DNA from: Salinicoccus sediminis
GTDB lineage: Bacteria; Bacillota; Bacilli; Staphylococcales; Salinicoccaceae
DNA length: 64,000 bases
Assembly (NCBI RefSeq): GCF_000986795.1
Contig: NZ_LAYZ01000024.1
Span: forward strand, 186,001-250,000
Direction: 5' to 3'
This document shows, piece after piece, positions 58,750 to 64,000 of this stretch. The first letter of the stretch is position 1, and each line of letters begins with the position of its first letter. The notes under the pieces were generated by a model, which searched no databases, was not told the DNA's origin, and saw only the letters and a program-made list of their open reading frames with translations. The translations under genes and the position numbers were made by a program.

Positions 58750-60576
58750 TCAATCCATATAGATCATGATCTGCTTCATCACTTTATCGACGGCTTCATC
58801 GAGTGTCATGTCGGTGGTGTCTATCTCGATTTCCGGGTTTTCAGGCGCCTCGTAGGGACTCGAGATGCCGGTGAAGTTCGGTATCTCACCGCTTCTCGCT
58901 TTCTTGTACAATCCTTTGACGTCGCGCCGTTCGCATTCCTCGAGCGGTGTGCTGACGTATATTTCCACGTACTCCCGTCCGATGGTTTCACGCGCGTTCT
59001 GCCGGTCGCTGTCGTACGGGGAGATGAAGGAAGTGAGCGTGACGAGCCCGGCTTCATTCATCAGCTTCGCGACTTCGGCGATGCGGCGGATGTTCTCGAC
59101 ACGGTCCTCTTCCCTGAATCCGAGGTTCCTGTTGAGTCCGTGCCTCACGTTATCCCCGTCGAGCAGCATGGTGTGCCGGCCCATCGCGGCGAGGCGCTGT
59201 TCGACGGCATTGGCGAGTGTGGATTTGCCCGAGCCGGACAGGCCGGTGAACCACAGTGTCAGCGGCTTCTGGGCTTTCATGTTGGCCCGGTGTTCCTTCG
59301 TCACCGCCGTCTCCTCCCAGATGACGTTCGTCGCCCGGCGCAGTGAATGGTTGATGATGCCGGCGGCTGAAGTCGCATTCGACACGCGGTCCATCAGGAT
59401 CAGGCCGCCGAGTGCTTCATTATTCTCGAACGTATCGAAAATGAGGTCTTCGGACAGTGAGATGTCGCAGACGACGAGCTCATTCTTATACGCCCGGCCG
59501 GCGGACACTTCATCCCCGCTGTTGATGTCAATCTTGTGCTTGATGGACATGATGGTACCGGGCAGTGTCTTCGTCCCCACTTTGACCAGATAATTCCGGC
59601 CTTCGACAAGTGGTCCGTCATCCATCCAGAGGAGTGTCGCCGTCAGCATGTCGGTCACTTCGATGCTGTCGGATGTCGTCAGTACACAGCCCCTTGACAC
59701 ATCGACTTCCCTGTCCAGCTGGATGGTGGCCGCCTGGCCGCGTGCAACTTCTTCAGCTTCCCTGTCGCCGATGAGCAGGCTTTTGACCCTCGCCTCCTCG
59801 CGGCTCGGCAGTGCAGTGACCGTGTCACCGACGCGGATGCTGCCCGATTCCACCTGTCCCTGGAACCCGCGGAACGTATGGTTCGGGCGGCTCACCCGCT
59901 GCACCGGCAGGATGAATGATTCAACATTCCCGCCACGCGCCGTTTCAACCGTTTCAAGATACGGCAGCAGCGCCGGCCCGTCGTACCACAGTGTGTTCTC
60001 CGACTTTCCGGTTACGTTATCACCAGCTGTTGCGGATACCGGGATGACCTGCACGCTTTCAAGCCCGAATCCGTATGACGTCTGCATGAAGTCTTTTTGG
60101 ATCTCCTCGAAGCGGTCCCTGTCATATCCCACGAGATCCATCTTGTTGACGGCAAGCACGACATGCCGGATGCCCATCAGTGCACAGATGCGGGCATGCC
60201 GCTTCGTCTGTGTAATGACGCCTTTTGTCGCGTCCACCAGGATGACGGCGAGGTCGGCAAACGAGGCTCCGACCGCCATGTTGCGGGTATACTCTTCATG
60301 GCCCGGCGTATCCGCCACGATGAAGGAGCGCTGCTTTGTATTGAAGTAGCGGTAGGCAACGTCGATGGTGATGCCCTGTTCCCGCTCGGCCATCAGTCCG
60401 TCGAGCAGCAGTGAATAGTCGATCTCCCCTTCACGGCTGCCGACCCGGCTGTCGAGTTCGAGCGCCTTCTCCTGGTCGGCGAATATCAGTTTCGCGTCAT
60501 ACAGCATGTGGCCGATCAGCGTGGACTTGCCGTCGTCGACGCTTCCGCATGTTATGAATTTCAACAGATCTTTCAT
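58750..60576 (-). CDS. cysNC: CysN/C: sulfate adenylyltransferase GTPase subunit fused to APS kinase
   Basis: A 608-residue bifunctional enzyme. The N-terminal EF-Tu-like GTPase half (about 1-430) has 'CGSVDDGKSTLIGHMLYDA', 'DTPGHEEYTRNMA' and 'NKMDLVG'. The C-terminal APS kinase has Walker A 'FTGLSGSGKSTLANAVE' and 'LLDGDNVRHGLNRNLGF'. With CysD it makes adenylylsulfate from sulfate and ATP, driven by GTP; the kinase then makes PAPS, the sulfonate donor. The fused CysNC form is common in Proteobacteria and unusual in Staphylococcaceae, which normally have a Sat-type enzyme. The ATG at MKDLLK follows the cysD stop by one base. Confidence 0.93.
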   Translation of the reverse strand: MKDLLKFITCGSVDDGKSTLIGHMLYDAKLIFADQEKALELDSRVGSREGEIDYSLLLDGLMAEREQGITIDVAYRYFNTKQRSFIVADTPGHEEYTRNMAVGASFADLAVILVDATKGVITQTKRHARICALMGIRHVVLAVNKMDLVGYDRDRFEEIQKDFMQTSYGFGLESVQVIPVSATAGDNVTGKSENTLWYDGPALLPYLETVETARGGNVESFILPVQRVSRPNHTFRGFQGQVESGSIRVGDTVTALPSREEARVKSLLIGDREAEEVARGQAATIQLDREVDVSRGCVLTTSDSIEVTDMLTATLLWMDDGPLVEGRNYLVKVGTKTLPGTIMSIKHKIDINSGDEVSAGRAYKNELVVCDISLSEDLIFDTFENNEALGGLILMDRVSNATSAAGIINHSLRRATNVIWEETAVTKEHRANMKAQKPLTLWFTGLSGSGKSTLANAVEQRLAAMGRHTMLLDGDNVRHGLNRNLGFREEDRVENIRRIAEVAKLMNEAGLVTLTSFISPYDSDRQNARETIGREYVEIYVSTPLEECERRDVKGLYKKARSGEIPNFTGISSPYEAPENPEIEIDTTDMTLDEAVDKVMKQIMIYMD

Positions 60577-60577
60577 C

Positions 60578-61477
60578 CTAGAAGTACCCCTCTCTCTTGC
60601 GGCGTTCCATGCTGCCGGCGGATTCCTGGTCGATGACGCGGCTCGTCCGTTCGGAGGATACCGCACCAAGCGTCTCATCGATGATTTCCTCCAGCGTATC
60701 CGCGTCGGACTCGATGCCGCCGGTCAGCGGATAGCACCCGAGTGTCCTGAAACGCACCTTTTTGTTCACGATCTCTTCATCTTCACCAATCCGCATGCGG
60801 TCATCATCCACCATGATGATGTTGCCGTCCCGCTCGATCACCGGACGCTCTTTGGCAAAGTACAGCGGCACGATGTCGATCTGCTCCCTGCGGATATACT
60901 GCCAGATGTCCTTCTCCGTCCAGTTGGACAGCGGGAAGACACGCATGCTTTCACCCCTGTTGATCCGTGTGTTGTACAGCTTCCACATTTCAGGCTTCTG
61001 GTTCTTCGGATCCCAGGCATGGTTTTTGTTGCGGAATGAAAATACGCGCTCCTTCGCACGCGACTTCTCCTCATCACGCCGTCCCCCGCCGAATGCCGCA
61101 TCAAACCCGTGCGCGTCAAGCGCCTGTTTCAGCGACTGCGTCTTCATGATGTCGGTGTAGGCGGAGCCGTGGTCGAACGGGTTGATGCCCGCATCGACCC
61201 CTTCCTGGTTGATGTGCTCTATCATTCTGATGCCGAGTTCATGCGCCCGCCGGTCACGGAATTCGATCATCTCCCTGAACTTCCACGTCGTATTGACATG
61301 CAGGAACGGGAACGGCGGCTTTTCCGGATAGAACGCCTTCAGCGCCAGGTGCAGCATGACCGAACTGTCCTTGCCGATGGAATACAGCATGACCGGGTTC
61401 TCACACTCTGCAGCCACTTCCCGGATGATATAGATCGCTTCAGCCTCAAGCTCGTCGAGGTGCGTCAAGTTTGCCAT
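60578..61477 (-). CDS. cysD: Sulfate adenylyltransferase small subunit CysD
   Basis: A 299-residue PP-loop ATPase subunit. '[20 protein letters not shown]' is the nucleotide PP-motif, and '[20 protein letters not shown]' and '[20 protein letters not shown]' are conserved CysD blocks. It catalyses the adenylyl transfer while CysN supplies GTP energy. The ATG at MANLTHL has AAGGAG 8 bases upstream. It precedes cysNC with a one-base gap. The upstream control region, shared with a divergent sulfotransferase gene, contains a perfect palindrome. Confidence 0.95.
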   Translation of the reverse strand: MANLTHLDELEAEAIYIIREVAAECENPVMLYSIGKDSSVMLHLALKAFYPEKPPFPFLHVNTTWKFREMIEFRDRRAHELGIRMIEHINQEGVDAGINPFDHGSAYTDIMKTQSLKQALDAHGFDAAFGGGRRDEEKSRAKERVFSFRNKNHAWDPKNQKPEMWKLYNTRINRGESMRVFPLSNWTEKDIWQYIRREQIDIVPLYFAKERPVIERDGNIIMVDDDRMRIGEDEEIVNKKVRFRTLGCYPLTGGIESDADTLEEIIDETLGAVSSERTSRVIDQESAGSMERRKREGYF

Positions 61478-61502
61478 GGTTACAACTCCTTCACAAGTGG
61501 GT

Positions 61503-61518
61503 ACTGTAATGTTACAGT
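61503..61518. promoter_or_regulatory. Perfect palindrome between cysD and the sulfotransferase gene
   Basis: ACTGTAATGTTACAGT is a 7-2-7 inverted repeat, 26 bases before the cysD ATG. A related site, ACTGTACAGT (61552-61561), lies further along. This spacing suggests an operator pair for one regulator of the divergent genes. A TGGTATAAT extended -10 box for the sulfotransferase gene lies at 61592-61600. Confidence 0.6.
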
Positions 61519-61644
61519 GTATCCCTTTCATGATAACCTACATAACTGTACAGTACCAACGGAAACACCCGTTTCACCTAGTAACGGGCTCTGGTATAAT
61601 CAAAATGAAGAATTTCAAAAATTCTAATGACGGAGGAGAGCCAT

Positions 61645-62565
61645 ATGCGGACCATCTATTTGCATGTCGGTTACCATAAGACCGCCACGACCTTTATGCA
61701 GGGGTCGATATTCCCGAATCTTGAAAATGTGAACTTCATACATCCCGACTACATCACGGAGGACTTGAAGAAATTGCGTCTCGGCAGACTGTCCGGCTAT
61801 CAGATCGACCTGATCCGGGACGAGTTCGACAGCTTCGAGAACGACCTGCCGCTGCTCATCTCGTATGAAGGCCTCTCGGGCAGCCCGTTCGCGCCCAGGA
61901 AAGTGAAGAAGCAGAGCGGCATACTGAAAGACCTCAGAAGAGTCTTCCCAGCCGACCAGTACGACGTCCACATCATCGTCGGCCTCCGCGAGCAGGTCGA
62001 TCTCATCACTTCACTGTACGTGCAGCATGTTCACCAGGGCGGCGTCATGGACGCCGGGGAGTACATCGAATACTGCCGCAACAACGGCGTACTCGAGAAC
62101 TTCCACTACCAGAACTATTTGAAAGAGATTGAAAACATCTTCGGCAGGGACCACATGTACATCATGATCTTCGAAGACTTCAAAAAAGCCCCCGCAGAAG
62201 AACTGCAGAAGTTGCTGGAGTTTATGGGCGAAGCCGAAATCCCGGAATACGAAGAAGTCAAAAGCGTCCGCAAGGCCAACAAAAGCTTCGGCACCATGCA
62301 GGTCGCCCTCGGGCGCAGGATGAATCAGCTCTTCAGGACACCCATCCATCCAGAAGGACCGATGGCACTCATCAGCCTCCCCCACCGGAACTATCTGCCG
62401 ACACGGTATATACTGCAGAACAAGCTGAGCTACGGCCTGCATCACAGGAAATACCAGCTGCCGATCAACCTGCAGATCTCGCTCAAGAAACAATACACAC
62501 AGAGCAATTACGAACTCGCAACCCAGTACCAGCTCGATCTGCCGAGAGAGTATTTCATGCAATAG
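61645..62565 (+). CDS. PAPS-dependent sulfotransferase-family protein
   Basis: A 306-residue soluble protein. The N-terminal 'LHVGYHKTATTFMQ' is the 5'-phosphosulfate-binding loop with the catalytic-type Lys/His, and 'DVHIIVGLREQVDLITSLY' the 3'-phosphate-binding region with conserved Arg and Ser. The rest is typical of bacterial sulfotransferase_3-like proteins; no signal peptide. It would move a sulfo group from PAPS to a sugar, lipid or other acceptor. It is divergent from cysD-cysNC, which make PAPS, so the three genes form a plausible sulfation cassette. GGAGG lies 8 bases before the ATG. Confidence 0.82.
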   Translation: MRTIYLHVGYHKTATTFMQGSIFPNLENVNFIHPDYITEDLKKLRLGRLSGYQIDLIRDEFDSFENDLPLLISYEGLSGSPFAPRKVKKQSGILKDLRRVFPADQYDVHIIVGLREQVDLITSLYVQHVHQGGVMDAGEYIEYCRNNGVLENFHYQNYLKEIENIFGRDHMYIMIFEDFKKAPAEELQKLLEFMGEAEIPEYEEVKSVRKANKSFGTMQVALGRRMNQLFRTPIHPEGPMALISLPHRNYLPTRYILQNKLSYGLHHRKYQLPINLQISLKKQYTQSNYELATQYQLDLPREYFMQ

Positions 62566-62586
62566 AGGAGCATACAGGCAAAAGAA

Positions 62587-62618
62587 AGGGCTGTGCGATT
62601 CGTCGCACAGCCTTTTAA
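62587..62618 (+). terminator. Intrinsic terminator of the sulfotransferase gene
   Basis: GGCTGTGCGA / TCGCACAGCC stem followed by TTTTAATTTAT. Confidence 0.92.
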
Positions 62619-62644
62619 TTTATCTACTTTTATTTAATTTCAGT

Positions 62645-62761
62645 TCATCTCTTTTTACTTTTATAATCAGAGATGATCGGCCTGATATAGTTCAGTACCT
62701 TTTCCCTCTTGACCGGATCTTTCAAAGTATCCTTGACCAGTCTGACGATTAATTTCTTCAT
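62645..62761 (-). CDS. Small basic protein of unknown function (38 residues)
   Basis: A 38-codon frame: MKKLIVRLVKDTLKDPVKRE, followed by KVLNYIRPIISDYKSKKR. It is strongly basic and amphipathic, with a GAGG ribosome site 7 bases before the ATG and an alternative ATG two codons earlier. No homologue is recognised. Codon use is normal and the spacing from neighbours is clean, which supports it, but a frame this short can arise by chance. Confidence 0.5.
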   Translation of the reverse strand: MKKLIVRLVKDTLKDPVKREKVLNYIRPIISDYKSKKR

Positions 62762-62864
62762 CCTCATACCTCATTTTCGATGTAGTGTCCCCAGTGTATC
62801 ATCATGGACACCCGGTTTAAAACAATTGAGGTGAGAACCCCTGCATTTGACTATTACCATAGGA

Positions 62865-63107
62865 TTATGATAATTGTAATTTTGAATCCAGTGCTCTGGC
62901 TAATTTACTGATCGTTTTTAAAGTTGGCGTAGATTCCAATCTTTCAATTCTGGATAATTGTCCTTGATCAATATTGGCTTTTTCAGCTAATTCTTTTTGT
63001 GAAATGTTTAATTCTCTTCGTTTATTGATAAGGTCAATCACAAGTTCAGTATGTTCTATCTCTGTTTCTTCCAGCCAATCACTCGCTTGGAAATAGCTCT
63101 GTGTCAT
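62865..63107 (-). CDS. Solitary HigA-like helix-turn-helix protein
   Basis: An 80-residue XRE-family protein with 'LNISQKELAEKANIDQGQLS' followed by RIERLES, closely parallel to the HigA-type antitoxin at 35367-35609. The upstream gap of 130 bases to the capsule remnant holds no toxin gene, and none follows. It is probably an orphan antitoxin or regulator left behind after loss of the toxin. GGTGGAG lies 5 bases before the ATG. The nearby ATATTGTATATG-type repeats may be its operator. Confidence 0.82.
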   Translation of the reverse strand: MTQSYFQASDWLEETEIEHTELVIDLINKRRELNISQKELAEKANIDQGQLSRIERLESTPTLKTISKLARALDSKLQLS

Positions 63108-63214
63108 TGTTCTCCACCTCGCATATACAATATTTTATAGTGCCTGGTTACACGAAGGAACTCATATATACAATACCCTGTATCATATGAAACCTATCAG
63201 AGGATTCTTTATAC

Positions 63215-63939
63215 CTACTCATTAATTGTGATTTGATTCATCTTAAACTCCCCCTGCTCACTCCACCGATACAGCCCGAACCTGTAGCCCCACAGCTTGA
63301 TAAGTTCGCTCCGCCATATGTAGGTTGCTCCGGGGCCTTCATACCAGCGTTCTCCGTCTTTGGATAATAAAACATAATGATCATTTCATATTGGAATTTG
63401 GAAGTTTCTATGAACTGCGCCAGTTTTCTCGATGACAGCAGTTCTGAAGGGTTCGGTGGAATCGAACCTGAAGTGATCACGTCGAGCATGTCGAATTCCG
63501 TTTTAACGACAAGTTCTTCGGTAGGTATATCAAGATAGCTTTCTGCATTGTCTTCATCTTTAATCGATTTATCAAGATAACCTCTTGAAAATGCCAGTGT
63601 CAGTCCAAGTATCAGTCCGATTGCGAGTCCGACCATAATATTTATCAATGGATTGGGAGAGACAGGTTTTGTATCCGCTCCCAAATTCGAGGGTGAAAGG
63701 ATGGAAACTTTGCCTACGTTCATAATGGTCGTCACCTGCTCCTGGAACACACTCACAATTTCGTCTACAATACGCTGCGCCTCTTCCACACTTCCATCTA
63801 TCCCAGTGACGGTTAGCACCTGAGACTGCTCCCGATTGGTAACAGCCGCTTGTTCAGAAGACTTGAAAAACGAACTGTTGTAACTCTCCTTAACTTTACG
63901 AGCATAATTCTGTATAACGAGTGTTTTTATTAATTTCAT
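63215..63939 (-). pseudogene. Chimeric remnant: CapA fragment, CapB (BY-kinase) fragment and YdcF tail
   Basis: Three pieces in series. (1) About 140 codons of a Wzz/CapA-type chain-length protein lacking its N-terminus and first helix ('KPVSPNPLINIMVGLAIGLI', then LGLTLAFSRGYLDKSI). (2) About 40 codons from the middle of a CapB tyrosine kinase ('LDVITSGSIPPNPSELLSS'). (3) In another frame, about 55 codons of a YdcF-type C-terminus ('ELIKLWGYRFGLYRWSEQ'), ending at 63215. The joins are near 63510 and 63370. No segment is long enough to function. The pieces come from three different gene families, two of them capsule-related. Confidence 0.75.
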
Positions 63940-64000
63940 TTAGTTAGTATTTTTCAATAATTTTTTGAACTCTAGATATTTTTTATCATACTTCTCCTTA
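63940..64000 (-). CDS. 3' end of an unidentified AT-rich gene (cut by window edge)
   Basis: The minus-strand frame reads 'KEKYDKKYLEFKKLLKNTN' to a TAA directly before the next ATG. Low GC and basic/aromatic content fit a capsule-cluster gene such as a glycosyltransferase, but 19 residues cannot identify it. Confidence 0.4.
   Translation of the reverse strand, partial: KEKYDKKYLEFKKLLKNTN

Overview
The window looks like chromosomal DNA of a low-to-mid-GC Gram-positive coccus of the Staphylococcaceae, most likely a halophilic Salinicoccus-like genus. This is an inference. It rests on strong AGGAGG-type ribosome sites, a Bacillus/Staphylococcus-type LexA box and Zur boxes, a Bacillus-order ribose operon (rbsRKDACB), a fused AdcA (ZnuA+ZinT), HigBA and MazF toxin-antitoxin pairs, and a base composition near 50% GC. 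No rRNA, transposase, integrase or CRISPR array was seen. One tRNA-Thr(GGT) is present.

Layout. 1-4 kb: end of an ornithine-cyclodeaminase-like gene, an MHS transporter with a frameshifted start, a small secreted protein and Zur-controlled adcA. 4-16 kb: a YeeE/YedE sulfur transporter, NhaC antiporter with an opine-type dehydrogenase and GntR regulator, cupin, YhgE/Pip membrane protein with divergent TetR, acyltransferase and PPK2. Two gene-fragment scars lie here (NERD/PhnE and M20/IclR), then a 41-bp tandem repeat abutting a second NERD remnant. 16-22 kb: the complete ribose operon. 22-33 kb: two paralogous membrane proteins of unknown function behind a sodium/solute symporter, another 41-bp tandem array, an amino-sugar PTS/RpiR/NanE operon, and an M24 hydrolase-symporter pair. 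33-42 kb: copper CopC/CopD, an orphan Phd-type antitoxin, HigBA, and an ECF sigma-factor locus with a class F sortase lipoprotein, sigma factor, anti-sigma factor and a two-repeat secreted protein. Then come YdcF, a general-stress DUF2382 protein, the tRNA and MsrA.

42-54 kb: a coiled-coil TIR protein under a consensus LexA box, a short-type aconitase, a SWIM/SNF2 helicase, and an agmatinase-like ureohydrolase divergent from a YjiH transporter with four 12-bp palindromes between them. A PAS-AAA+ activator follows, then a MazF-like toxin preceded by an overlapping 49-codon gene. 54-64 kb: an alpha-glucoside-type PTS with ChbG deacetylase and GH4 phosphoglucosidase, then cysD-cysNC divergent from a sulfotransferase. 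The window ends in scrambled capsule-gene fragments (CapA/CapB/YdcF tail) beside an AT-rich partial gene.

The most promising systems are three. The first is the SOS-type promoter on the TIR gene. The second is the ECF regulon, in which two promoters share an identical bipartite motif (GTGATCC, 13 bp, CTGCGTATAC) in front of the sortase and the two-repeat His-bearing secreted protein. The third is the PAPS-producing cysD-cysNC pair next to a sulfotransferase, which suggests sulfation of a surface molecule. Several chimeric gene remnants show that this chromosome has undergone repeated deletion or recombination at non-homologous sites.
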